26,479 bases of DNA, taken from the NCBI GenBank assembly GCA_964408955.1, contig CAYPBK010000034.1:1-26479 (forward strand). The letters are read 5' to 3'. Source of the stretch: JAAYKT01 sp964408955 (GTDB taxonomy: Bacteria; Bacillota; Clostridia; Lutisporales; Lutisporaceae). The stretch's first letter is position 1; each line of letters begins with the position of its first letter. The notes below the pieces were generated by a model that saw only the letters and a program-made list of their open reading frames with translations, did no database searches and had not been told where the DNA came from. Positions 6,791 through 14,806 of this stretch are shown here, one piece after another. Position numbers and translations under genes: made by a program.

Positions 6791-8359
6791 GTGAAACTAA
6801 ATAAAAAACTTTTAGCTGCAGCGATTATAATTTTTATCATAACCGGCTCTATTTGGGCTGATACATATAGCATTTTAGATAAACAGCAATATGTAATAAG
6901 AAATGTATATGAAATATCCAATGAAGGTATAAGTCCCGTATATAACCTTTCAATAAAAGTATTATCAGGTGCTGACACAGACTCTTTATATCAGGAATTG
7001 CTGGATACACAAATATTCCCCGGTGTATCAAATATGGAAAAGGATGACTGGGGTAATAATTATGCCAAGATAGATATTTTATCTTTAAATCCGGGGAAAA
7101 AGATAAATATTATTATAGAGAATACAATAGCAAACAGCGGTATTTCCTTTAATAAAGATATATATATAAAGAATGCGGATTACAGCGGATTTTTGATGAA
7201 TAATTATAATTACAAATATATTTTACCCGGGGAGAAAACTGAAAGTGACAGCGATGCCATCAAGACAAAAGCAATAGAGATAGCTAAAACAGGTACTGTT
7301 ATGGAAAAAGCAAAAAGAATATATGACTTTGTCAATCTGCATATAGATTATAATGAAAACCCTCTATTCGCAAATAAAGGTGCTTTAAGCGGATTATTGA
7401 CGGGCAAAGGCGTATGTGACGAATTTTCATTCTTATTTACTGCTATGTGCAGAGCAGTAGGTATTCCTTCCAGAGTAGTAGCAGGGTATTGGATTGAAAA
7501 TGATATTGAAGAAAATGAATGGCTTGATATTTCCTATGACAGACATTCCTGGAGTGAGTTTTATGTGCCGGATATTGGATGGGTTCCCGCGGAGCCTACA
7601 TTTAGATATATACATAATGGTAAAAGAACGCCTAACGACGAATACTTTGCAAATATAAAAAGTGATGACAGACATTTTATTAATAATTATATTGCAAGAG
7701 ATATTAGAAGAGATTTAGACGTTCAATTTAAACACGATAAATCTGAAGCAGCCAATCTCGTATTAAAATCAGTAGATGAAAGCATTAAGCTATTAGGTGA
7801 GGATTTTATTTATAGAATAAAGCTTGCAGATATCAATAACAATTGGGCGGAAAGCTATATTAAAGCACTATATAATGACGGAATAGTATATCCAAAGGAA
7901 GACGCTTTGTATAAGCCCTATGAGAATATTACGAGAGGAGAATTTGCGGCTTATATTGTTAATGCTATTGGTATAGGAGATGCTGGGAAAACCACGAAGT
8001 ATAAGGATGTATCATCTGAAAATCCATATGAAAAGCAAATAAATGCCGCTACAGAAGCGGGACTTATTCAAGGCTTTAACGGATACTTCTATCCTGAAAA
8101 CAGTATTACGAGACAGGATGCCGCAGTTATTATGAAAAGGGCTTTAGATTATCTCAATATTGGACAAACATTATATTCCGTGGCTTTATTTGAGGATAGG
8201 GATTTGATATCAGATTATGCAGTCAATAGTGTTGATATCATGTATGAGTTAAATATAATGAAAGGCAAGCCGGGTAATATTTTTGCACCCGTGGATGTTA
8301 CCAGCAGAGCGGAGGCTGCTAAAATAATCTGGGAGTTTATAAATCTGCTTTATATGTAG
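6791..8359 (+). CDS. Secreted transglutaminase-like protein with three SLH repeats
   Basis: A 522-residue exported protein. Residues 1-23 are a signal peptide (KKLLAAAIIIFIITGSIWA, likely cleavage after WA). Residues 30-150 are a beta-rich region with no family recognised. A transglutaminase-like core follows (about 165-270): GKGVCDEFSFLFTAMCRAVGIPSR holds Cys209, DRHSWSEFYV holds His252, and Asp261 in PDIGWVPAEPT completes the triad. Three S-layer homology repeats occupy about 345-395, 404-455 and 467-520, each with TRGEFAAYI- or SRAEAAKII-type segments; these bind pyruvylated secondary wall polymer. So it acts outside the cell, held on the wall; peptidase or cross-linking activity is possible. 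The GTG start has CGGAGG seven bases upstream; ATG at 6789 is out of frame and reads ATG-TGA. Confidence 0.88.
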   Translation: MKLNKKLLAAAIIIFIITGSIWADTYSILDKQQYVIRNVYEISNEGISPVYNLSIKVLSGADTDSLYQELLDTQIFPGVSNMEKDDWGNNYAKIDILSLNPGKKINIIIENTIANSGISFNKDIYIKNADYSGFLMNNYNYKYILPGEKTESDSDAIKTKAIEIAKTGTVMEKAKRIYDFVNLHIDYNENPLFANKGALSGLLTGKGVCDEFSFLFTAMCRAVGIPSRVVAGYWIENDIEENEWLDISYDRHSWSEFYVPDIGWVPAEPTFRYIHNGKRTPNDEYFANIKSDDRHFINNYIARDIRRDLDVQFKHDKSEAANLVLKSVDESIKLLGEDFIYRIKLADINNNWAESYIKALYNDGIVYPKEDALYKPYENITRGEFAAYIVNAIGIGDAGKTTKYKDVSSENPYEKQINAATEAGLIQGFNGYFYPENSITRQDAAVIMKRALDYLNIGQTLYSVALFEDRDLISDYAVNSVDIMYELNIMKGKPGNIFAPVDVTSRAEAAKIIWEFINLLYM

Positions 8360-8365
8360 TCTATT

Positions 8366-8420
8366 AAAAAAAAGCGCCATAAAAGATAAATTGTAATTTA
8401 TCCTTTATGGCGTTCTTTAT
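8366..8420. terminator. Bidirectional terminator between the SLH protein and bactofilin genes
   Basis: An 18-bp stem with one mismatch (8375-8392 with 8395-8412, a few central bases forming the loop) is flanked by AAAAAAAA on the left and TTCTTTATTATT on the right, so it can terminate both converging transcripts. Confidence 0.8.
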
Positions 8421-8422
8421 TA

Positions 8423-8812
8423 TTATTTTTTAACTTCTTTGGTAGCGGCAGCTTCTGCGGCAGCCATAACGCAATTGCCTTGGAATAAACCGCCTTCATC
8501 TATTATTATATTTTGAACATTCATATCGCCCATTAATCTGCCGGTTGGGGACATGTGAAGCTGATTTGCCGAGGTGACATTCCCCTCTATAACGCCAGAT
8601 AGATGTATGTTATCAGCTTTTACATTTCCGTTGACTCTTCCTTGTTCTCCTAATATCAAATTGCCGGAAAGCTTTACATCGCCTTTTACTTTTCCATCTA
8701 TTCTAACAGTTCCTTCAGCAGTAATGTTACCAATAAACTCAGTATTTCTGCCAATTAGAGTATCAATCTTGTCCGTATTGATGGGTGTAGATTTTTTGCT
8801 AAAGTTTAACAT
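8423..8812 (-). CDS. Bactofilin (polymer-forming cytoskeletal protein)
   Basis: A 129-residue bactofilin (DUF583). The core from about residue 25 to 115 is a run of short beta-helix turns with regular Gly and hydrophobic spacing (for example EGTVRIDGKVKGDVKLSG and LHMSPTGRLMGDM), flanked by a polar N-terminus and an Ala/Glu/Lys tail. Bactofilins polymerise without nucleotide into filaments that localise envelope enzymes. The start at 8812 (MLNFSKKS) is preferred over an in-frame ATG at 8854, because AAAAGGAG lies nine bases before 8812, while the longer form overlaps the upstream gene and has only a weak site. It lies right behind an M23 peptidase gene, 16 bases after its stop, matching the known pairing of bactofilins with M23 peptidases in cell-shape modules. 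Confidence 0.9.
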   Translation of the reverse strand: MLNFSKKSTPINTDKIDTLIGRNTEFIGNITAEGTVRIDGKVKGDVKLSGNLILGEQGRVNGNVKADNIHLSGVIEGNVTSANQLHMSPTGRLMGDMNVQNIIIDEGGLFQGNCVMAAAEAAATKEVKK

Positions 8813-8828
8813 ATCATTTATCTCCTTT

Positions 8829-9833
8829 TTAAAAATATCTTGAGGGATCGACATTCTTTCCGTTTAGCTTTACCTCATAATGGCAATGAGGGGCCGTGCT
8901 TCTGCCGGTAGCACCTACTTTGGATATAACCTGTCCTCTAGTTACCTTATCGCCTATCTTAACAACAATTTTAGAATTATGGGCATAAGCTGTAGTAAAA
9001 CCATAGCCATGGGAGACAATAACCAGATAACCATAGCCGGATTTCCAACCTGCAAAGGTAACAATACCGTCTGCAGTAGATACAACGGATGTGCCGGTTT
9101 TGGCTGCTATATCCACTCCTTTATGAAATTCGCTTCCTCTGTTGGTGAAAGGATTCTTTCTATAGCCGTAATTTGCTGTTATCCTTCCTTTTACAGGAAT
9201 CCCCGTGGGCTTGGCTTTTAGGTAAGAAAGCCTTTCTTTAATGGGTTTAACAGAATCCTCAATCTCTGTTTTTAAACTTTTAGCTTCCTTTGAAAGGCTT
9301 ACCAAAGATGTTTTTAACCCATTAATATGCTCAGAATAATCAGCGTCATTATTGCTTAAAATCGGCTGTAAAGGTATTACCGGATGTAATACGGATGGTT
9401 CCTCAATTTTGTTGACCGGTATTGCCGGTGGGGCTTTATCACATTTAACCCCTACTGCTTCTTTAAGTTCTTGAAGTGCGGCAATGTTTTCATAGAGCTG
9501 CGTCTGCACCTGTCTGGCGTTATCCTCCAGCTTTTCAATTTCAATTTTCTGCGAATTATTAATTGCCGTGATATTCTTTATGCTGCATAGGCTTGATTCA
9601 TATTCAATTTTAAGATTGTTATAGGCAATGGTGTAAGAAACAGCATATGTAAATGTGGATGCTATTAGAAGCATAATAATAAAGGGTATCCATGCAGCCA
9701 ATCTTAATGTTTTAGTGGAGGATTCATTTTCAGGTATGTATAAGAAAGTAATGTGTCTGTTTCTTTTTCGTTTATAAGCTTTTTTCAAAATATGCTCATC
9801 CTTTACTCTAAATGAGATTATTTCTTTTCTCAT
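8829..9833 (-). CDS. Membrane-anchored M23 (LytM-type) peptidase
   Basis: A 334-residue peptidoglycan endopeptidase candidate. There is a basic cytosolic N-terminus (KRKRNRHITF, 21-30), one membrane segment at about 45-70, a coiled-coil-like region at about 75-130, a Pro-rich linker at 134-160, a second helical region at 165-205, and an M23 domain at about 213-334. The zinc and catalytic residues are complete: His237 and Asp241 (HKGVD), His285 (AYAHNS), and His316 and His318 (PHCHYE), so it should be active rather than a degenerate LytM regulator. It faces the outside of the membrane. The ATG at 9833 has no clear ribosome site; a TTG at codon 16 behind AAGGATGAG is an alternative. It pairs with the bactofilin gene downstream. 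Confidence 0.88.
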   Translation of the reverse strand: MRKEIISFRVKDEHILKKAYKRKRNRHITFLYIPENESSTKTLRLAAWIPFIIMLLIASTFTYAVSYTIAYNNLKIEYESSLCSIKNITAINNSQKIEIEKLEDNARQVQTQLYENIAALQELKEAVGVKCDKAPPAIPVNKIEEPSVLHPVIPLQPILSNNDADYSEHINGLKTSLVSLSKEAKSLKTEIEDSVKPIKERLSYLKAKPTGIPVKGRITANYGYRKNPFTNRGSEFHKGVDIAAKTGTSVVSTADGIVTFAGWKSGYGYLVIVSHGYGFTTAYAHNSKIVVKIGDKVTRGQVISKVGATGRSTAPHCHYEVKLNGKNVDPSRYF

Positions 9834-9965
9834 TTTTTGTAATATGTTTGTAACATAACTTTATTTTAGACCAAAAGATATAATATGTACAGTACAAAAA
9901 AATTATTTAAGAAATTATTGATAAAATGTTACAGTTCAGATATAACCATAGTTACAATATAGCTT

Positions 9966-10129
9966 ATTATATTTGATACGATTGCAGAGTTCCAAGGCTA
10001 GTAATCTGTAAGCTTGTTTTGGGTTGCGTCAAAACTCGCTTCGCTCAAACAGTTGACGCAACTAATCCTTCACTGCGCTAACAGATTTTAAGCCTCTCCA
10101 CAATGCAATCTTTATCAAATATCAATAAT
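9966..10129. repeat. Nested palindromic element without an ORF (MITE-like or structured RNA)
   Basis: Five pairs of complementary arms are nested in order: ATTTGATA 9971-9978 with 10113-10120, GATTGCA 9980-9986 with 10104-10110, AGGCT 9995-9999 with 10091-10095, AATCTGT 10003-10009 with 10081-10087, and the perfect 10-bp GTTGCGTCAA 10023-10032 with 10053-10062. The centre holds a small palindrome CTCGCTTCGCTC. Both strands could therefore fold into one long imperfect hairpin. No coding frame of note is present. The rest of the 647-base gap before hutH (9834-9965 and 10130-10480) shows only AT-rich sequence, plus a small hairpin at 10326-10352. Confidence 0.6.
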
Positions 10130-10480
10130 CTAAAAAAGCACATGTAAACTATAACGTAAAATAAATATTTATTATTAAAGCTTTCCTCATAAAATCAAGT
10201 AAGATTCTATATTAATGCAACTGAGTAGAAATAGATGAAAAAATATAGTAAAATGAAAAAGGACTGATAGTTATTTATTTTTTAAATTTATTAACAGCAT
10301 TTTTAAAAAGTGTTGATGTAAAATAAGCTTAAGGGTGTACGGCTTTTAAGCTGCCTATGCAATTAAGTAAAGGAGATGCTTTTAACAATAATTCCTTAAT
10401 CTTAAAAAGGTTAAAGGTTTGACCTCTAAAATTAATAAACTAAAAAAATAATATTTAATAAAAAAAGGAGATGGAATCTG

Positions 10481-12007
10481 ATGGGACATATTCTTATAAA
10501 CGGAGAGCACCTGACGATTGAAAATGTGGCGGAGGTTGCCAGAAAAAATTATACCGTTGCTTTAGCAGAGGAAGCTATTGCAAAAATAAAAGAATCCAGA
10601 GACTATGTTGATGAGCTGGTAGATAAAGAGGCAGTTGTATATGGTATTACAACAGGCTTTGGTAAGTTCAGTGATAGATTCATATCTAAAAACGATACTG
10701 AGGCACTTCAAAGAAATCTTATAGTAAGTCATTCTTGTTCATTAGGCAATCCCCTTCCCGAGGAAACAGTAAGGGGAGTTATGCTGCTAAGGGCAAATGC
10801 ATTGGCCAAAGGCTTTTCCGGAATTAGATTAAGTACGGTTAACACATTGCTGGATATGCTAAACAAAGGAGTTCACCCGATTATACCTGAGAAAGGCTCC
10901 TTGGGCGCCAGCGGTGATTTAGCGCCTTTAGCCAATATGGTGCTGGTTTTGCTTGGCGAAGGTGAAGCTATATATAAAAATGTGAGAATGTCAGGTAAAG
11001 ACGCAATGACAAAAGCAGGTATAAAGCCTGTGGTGCTTACCTCCAAAGAAGGGCTTGCGTTAATAAACGGGACACCCGTTATGACGGCAATCGGAGCTTT
11101 AGCCTTATATGATTCATTAAATTTAATGAAAACAGCTGATATAATATCATCCATGACTTTAGAAGCATTAAAAGGAATAACGGATGCCTTTGATGAATCC
11201 GTTCATAAAGCAAGAGGTCAAAAAGGTCAGATGGCTACTGCAAGAAACGTTTTGAGAATTACAAAAGGCAGTTCCCTGACAACCTTGCAAGGGCAAATAA
11301 GAGTGCAGGATGCATATACACTTAGATGCATTCCTCAAATTCACGGTGCAAGCAAAGACGCGATTAATTATGTAAAGGAAATAATAGCCATAGAGTTAAA
11401 TGCCGCAACAGACAATCCGTTAATTTTTCCTCATGAGGATAAGGTAATATCGGGAGGCAATTTTCATGGGCAACCTATAGCGTTGGCAATGGACTTTTTA
11501 GGAATTGCTGTCTCGGAGCTGGCAAATGTATCAGAAAGAAGAATAGAAAGACTGGTAAATCCCCAGCTAAATGATTTGCCTGCCTTTTTGACAAAGGATG
11601 GCGGAATTAACTCCGGCTTCATGATAACTCAGTATTCAGCAGCGTCCATGGTTTCGGAAAACAAGGTATATGCTCATCCTGCCAGCGTTGATTCCATACC
11701 ATCATCAGCTAATCAGGAAGACCATGTTAGTATGGGTACTACAGCCGCAAGGAAGGCAAGACTTATACTTGACAATGTACAAAAAGTTCTTGCAATAGAA
11801 GCTTTTGCTGCGTCCCAGGCAATAAGCTTCAGAGAAAGTCCTGTACTGGGCGCAGGAACCAAAAAAGCCTATGAAGAAATAAGAAAGAACGTGCCCCCTG
11901 TAGAAAATGACAGGATAATGTATATAGATATAGAGAAGCTGGACAAAATGGTTAAAGAAGGAGAATTTGTTAAGGTCGTAGAAGAACAAATCGGTGAGTT
12001 GGAATAA
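10481..12007 (+). CDS. hutH: Histidine ammonia-lyase
   Basis: A 508-residue member of the MIO-dependent ammonia-lyase family. The active-site loop YGITTGFGKF is at 54-63 and the Ala143-Ser144-Gly145 triad that cyclises to the MIO prosthetic group is in LGASGDLAPLANM. NGTPVMTAI, TDNPLIF, GGNFHGQP and EDHVSMGTTAARK are also as expected for HutH. It deaminates L-histidine to trans-urocanate in the cytoplasm, the first step of histidine use. The ATG at 10481 has AAAGGAG about nine bases upstream. It opens a four-gene set with hutI, a cyclodeaminase and DUF896, but urocanase, the next enzyme of the pathway, is not in the set. Aromatic ammonia-lyase activity is unlikely given the gene partners. Confidence 0.95.
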   Translation: MGHILINGEHLTIENVAEVARKNYTVALAEEAIAKIKESRDYVDELVDKEAVVYGITTGFGKFSDRFISKNDTEALQRNLIVSHSCSLGNPLPEETVRGVMLLRANALAKGFSGIRLSTVNTLLDMLNKGVHPIIPEKGSLGASGDLAPLANMVLVLLGEGEAIYKNVRMSGKDAMTKAGIKPVVLTSKEGLALINGTPVMTAIGALALYDSLNLMKTADIISSMTLEALKGITDAFDESVHKARGQKGQMATARNVLRITKGSSLTTLQGQIRVQDAYTLRCIPQIHGASKDAINYVKEIIAIELNAATDNPLIFPHEDKVISGGNFHGQPIALAMDFLGIAVSELANVSERRIERLVNPQLNDLPAFLTKDGGINSGFMITQYSAASMVSENKVYAHPASVDSIPSSANQEDHVSMGTTAARKARLILDNVQKVLAIEAFAASQAISFRESPVLGAGTKKAYEEIRKNVPPVENDRIMYIDIEKLDKMVKEGEFVKVVEEQIGELE

Positions 12008-12018
12008 GGAGGTAAATT

Positions 12019-13251
12019 ATGAGCCTGATAATAAAAAACGCAGCTAATATTATAACATGCACAGATTCAATGGTTGATGGCATAATTGAAAACGGATATA
12101 TTATAATCAAGGATGGATTCATTAAAAGCATTGGAAGCGGAGAGCTTCCAACATGCTTATGCGAAAGCGGAACTCAGATAATAGATGCGGAAGGTAAAAC
12201 AGTTACCCCGGGTCTTGTTGATTGCCATACCCATTTGGTTCATGGAGGCTCAAGAGAAAATGAGCTGCCCATGAAGCTCGCCGGAGCGCCTTATATTGAC
12301 ATTTTAAAATCAGGCGGCGGAATACTCAGCACTGTGCGTGCCACAAGAGAGCAAACGAAAGAGCAGCTTATGGATAAAGCGATAAAAAGCTTAAATAGAA
12401 TGCTGACTCATGGAACTACAACCGTTGAAGCGAAATCAGGCTATGGTCTTGATTTTGACGCTGAAATAAAATGCCTGGAAGCAGCAAAGGAATTAAACAT
12501 TGCACATCCTGTGGATATAGTATCCACATATATGGGGGCCCATGCAATTCCGCCGGAATATAAAGGCAACGGGAAAGGATATCTGGATTTCATGATAAAG
12601 GATGTCATGCCTTATATCATAGAAAACGGACTTGCTGAATACATGGACGTATTTTGTGAGGATGGAGTTTTTTCTGTAGATGAATCGGAGTTTATAATGC
12701 AAAAGGCAAAGGATATGGGTTTTAAGCTAAAGATTCATGCAGATGAAATAATACCGCTGCAAGGTGCGGAACTGGCGGCAAAAATGGGAGCCGTATCTGC
12801 GGAGCATTTATTGGCTGCCTCAGATGAGGGTATTGATGATATGGCAAAAGCAAGAGTGACGGCAGTACTACTTCCCGGCACATCATTTTACTTAATGACA
12901 GGCAAGTTTGCCCGTGCCAGGAAAATGATAGAAAAGGGAGTTAAGGTAGCCTTAGCCACGGATTATAATCCCGGTACCTGCCCTACGGAAAACCTTCAAT
13001 CCATAATGACCTTTGCTTGCTTTGGAATGAAGCTTACTCCTTTGGAAATAATAAAGGGTATGACAATAAATGCAGCCTATGCCATAGGCAGAGAAAACGA
13101 GATTGGTTCAATTGAAATCGGCAAAAAAGCAGATTTAGTGATATTTGATTGTCCTAATCTCAATTATTTGATTTATCATTTTGGCATCAACCATGTAGAT
13201 AAGGTTATAAAAAAGGGAAAAGTAGTTGTTGATAATGGCATACTGAAGTAA
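12019..13251 (+). CDS. hutI: Imidazolonepropionase
   Basis: A 410-residue amidohydrolase-family enzyme. The metal site starts with VDCHTHLVHGG (His70 and His72), followed by YGLDFDAEIKCLEAA, the HADE segment (KIHADEI), SAEHLLAASDEG, and ATDYNPGTCPTENL with the catalytic aspartate; all are standard HutI blocks. It hydrolyses 4-imidazolone-5-propanoate to N-formimino-L-glutamate in the cytoplasm, the third step of histidine degradation. The ATG at 12019 sits 11 bases after the hutH stop with AAGGAGG between, so the two are cotranscribed. Length is normal, with no missing metal ligand seen. Confidence 0.95.
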   Translation: MSLIIKNAANIITCTDSMVDGIIENGYIIIKDGFIKSIGSGELPTCLCESGTQIIDAEGKTVTPGLVDCHTHLVHGGSRENELPMKLAGAPYIDILKSGGGILSTVRATREQTKEQLMDKAIKSLNRMLTHGTTTVEAKSGYGLDFDAEIKCLEAAKELNIAHPVDIVSTYMGAHAIPPEYKGNGKGYLDFMIKDVMPYIIENGLAEYMDVFCEDGVFSVDESEFIMQKAKDMGFKLKIHADEIIPLQGAELAAKMGAVSAEHLLAASDEGIDDMAKARVTAVLLPGTSFYLMTGKFARARKMIEKGVKVALATDYNPGTCPTENLQSIMTFACFGMKLTPLEIIKGMTINAAYAIGRENEIGSIEIGKKADLVIFDCPNLNYLIYHFGINHVDKVIKKGKVVVDNGILK

Positions 13252-13294
13252 AATTAGAATAATACGCAGCAGCTTATTAAGGAGGTAAAAAAGG

Positions 13295-13936
13295 ATGAAT
13301 TTAATAGATATGAGTTTAAAACAATACAGCAGGCTTTTGGGAAGCGAAGAGCCGGCTCCCGGCGGAGGCAGTACCTCTGCGCTCTCCGGTGTTCTTGCCG
13401 CTTCTTTGACAATGATGGTGGTAAGCCTTTCAAAAGGGAAAAAATCCTATGAAGCATTAGATGAAAAAATTAAATCAGCTTTTATAAAGGAATTTGAAAA
13501 TGTTGAGGCTGTTAGAGAGGAATTATACTTATTGACGGACGAGGATACTAAAGCCTTTAACGGTTTTATGGATGCAATGAGGCTTCCCAAGGATACGGAT
13601 GAGGAAAAAGCCATTAGAAACGCAAAGATGCAGGAGGCAAGTATATATGCTCTTCAAGTGCCTTTAAAAACCGGCGAAAAATGTTTAGAGATACTTAAGA
13701 ATCAGAAAACTATTGCCGAATATGGTAATAAGAATGCAGTTTCAGATGTAGGAGTGGGATGTCTTTTGGCATTGGCCGGGTTAGAAGGAGCATTACTGAA
13801 TGTAAGCATCAATCTGCCTGGTATAGAGGATGAAAAAATAAAGAGTGAAGCTATAGAAAAGAGAGCTCACATGATGGATGCGGCAAGGTCATTGCACGAA
13901 GAAATTATGTCCATAGTGGATAAAAGGATAGGATGA
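13295..13936 (+). CDS. Cyclodeaminase / methenyl-THF cyclohydrolase (FTCD_C, FchA-like)
   Basis: A 213-residue all-helical protein of the FTCD_C family, the cyclodeaminase half of formiminotransferase-cyclodeaminase. Family marks are EEPAPGGGSTSALSGVLAASL at the N-terminus, LTDEDTKAFNGFMDAMRLP in the middle and KNAVSDVGVGCLLALAGLEGA towards the end. It converts 5-formimino-THF to 5,10-methenyl-THF and ammonia, or acts as methenyl-THF cyclohydrolase (FchA) as in clostridia. Placed after hutI, it fits one-carbon recovery from formiminoglutamate, though the formiminotransferase itself is not here. The ATG at 13295 has AAGGAGG about nine bases upstream and a 43-base gap from hutI. Confidence 0.9.
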   Translation: MNLIDMSLKQYSRLLGSEEPAPGGGSTSALSGVLAASLTMMVVSLSKGKKSYEALDEKIKSAFIKEFENVEAVREELYLLTDEDTKAFNGFMDAMRLPKDTDEEKAIRNAKMQEASIYALQVPLKTGEKCLEILKNQKTIAEYGNKNAVSDVGVGCLLALAGLEGALLNVSINLPGIEDEKIKSEAIEKRAHMMDAARSLHEEIMSIVDKRIG

Positions 13937-13940
13937 TTAT

Positions 13941-14171
13941 ATGATCACCAAGGATGAAATTGATAGGATAAATATCTTATATAAAAAATCTAAAGCTGAA
14001 GGCTTGACAGATGAGGAAAAGTCAGAGCAAAAGTATTTACGGGAAAAATATGTAGAACATATTAAGCTGCAGGTAAGAAGTCAATTGGATAATGCCCAAA
14101 TCCATGAGGCTTCGAACTGCAATAAGGATATACATAGCAGCAGCTGCAAATGCCATAGCCATAAAAACTAA
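13941..14171 (+). CDS. DUF896 family protein with a Cys/His-rich tail
   Basis: A 76-residue protein. The first 50 residues match DUF896 (YnzC/YnfE type): DEIDRINILYKKSKAEG, then LTDEEKSEQKYLREKYVEHI, a helical-hairpin pattern of small cytosolic proteins of unknown role linked to the SOS region in Bacillus. After about residue 52 the tail departs from the family as I know it: it has three Cys and four His in 22 residues, ending CKCHSHKN, and could bind a metal. The start is ATG 13941, four bases after the cyclodeaminase stop, with GGATAGGA upstream, so translation is probably coupled. Its link to the hut genes may be only transcriptional. Confidence 0.8.
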   Translation: MITKDEIDRINILYKKSKAEGLTDEEKSEQKYLREKYVEHIKLQVRSQLDNAQIHEASNCNKDIHSSSCKCHSHKN

Positions 14172-14277
14172 GTAATACACATTGCTTATTGTAGATATTG
14201 CAATCAAAGGAAACTAGATATCAAGAAATATTGAAGGCGTGATTTAGTTTTCCAATGAATAATAGGAGGAATGAATA

Positions 14278-14736
14278 ATGGCAGAGGTTCAACTGGTTAT
14301 ATTTGATTTAGGTGATGAAGAATACGGTGTAGACATAATGCAGGTTAAGGAAATAGTCAACTATAAGGAGCCTATTAAAGTGCCCAACACACCGAGTTTC
14401 ATAGAAGGTATAATCAATTTGCGAAGTGAAATAATACCTATAATAAATCTCAAGAAGCGTTTTAATATAACAGGTGAAACAATAGGAGAGCAGACAAGAA
14501 TAATTGTCATGAATATTGATTCAAAAAAAGTTGGATTTATTGTCGATAATGCATCTGAGGTTATAAGTATCGCTACTGAAAACATTGAGCCTGCACCTGA
14601 TATTGTAGTGGGTGTAGATAGGAAATACATCATTGGCATAGCTAAATCAGACGAAAGAATAATAATTATTTTGGAATTGGACAAGCTTTTTAATGAAAAA
14701 GAATACGAAGCTTTAGCGGAAACATTAAACAAATAG
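14278..14736 (+). CDS. cheW: Chemotaxis adaptor protein CheW
   Basis: A 152-residue single-domain CheW. It has the double-barrel beta pattern with typical blocks: VIFDLGDEEYGVDIMQVKEI, VPNTPSFIEGIINLR, EIIPIINLKKRF, RIIVMNIDSKKVGFIVDNASEV and DERIIIILELDKL. CheW couples methyl-accepting chemoreceptors to the kinase CheA at the inner face of the membrane. No other che gene is in the window; the neighbour is degS, 70 bases downstream. It is thus a stand-alone CheW copy, perhaps serving a dispersed chemosensory array. The ATG at 14278 has TAGGAGG upstream. Confidence 0.93.
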   Translation: MAEVQLVIFDLGDEEYGVDIMQVKEIVNYKEPIKVPNTPSFIEGIINLRSEIIPIINLKKRFNITGETIGEQTRIIVMNIDSKKVGFIVDNASEVISIATENIEPAPDIVVGVDRKYIIGIAKSDERIIIILELDKLFNEKEYEALAETLNK

Positions 14737-14806
14737 GACAATTTTAATAATCTTATATCTGAATACAAAGTGACAGTGAAGCTTTTAGCGAAGAGGAGTT
14801 CAGCTT

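Noticed and set aside
10130..10480. A T-box or other amino-acid riboswitch upstream of hutH.
   Set aside because: No T-box core (TGGNACCGCG-like) or other aptamer blocks could be found, and no terminator with a T run precedes hutH.
14361..14768. A 135-codon open frame on the minus strand opposite cheW.
   Set aside because: CheW on the plus strand is certain; the reverse frame has only antisense-type composition.
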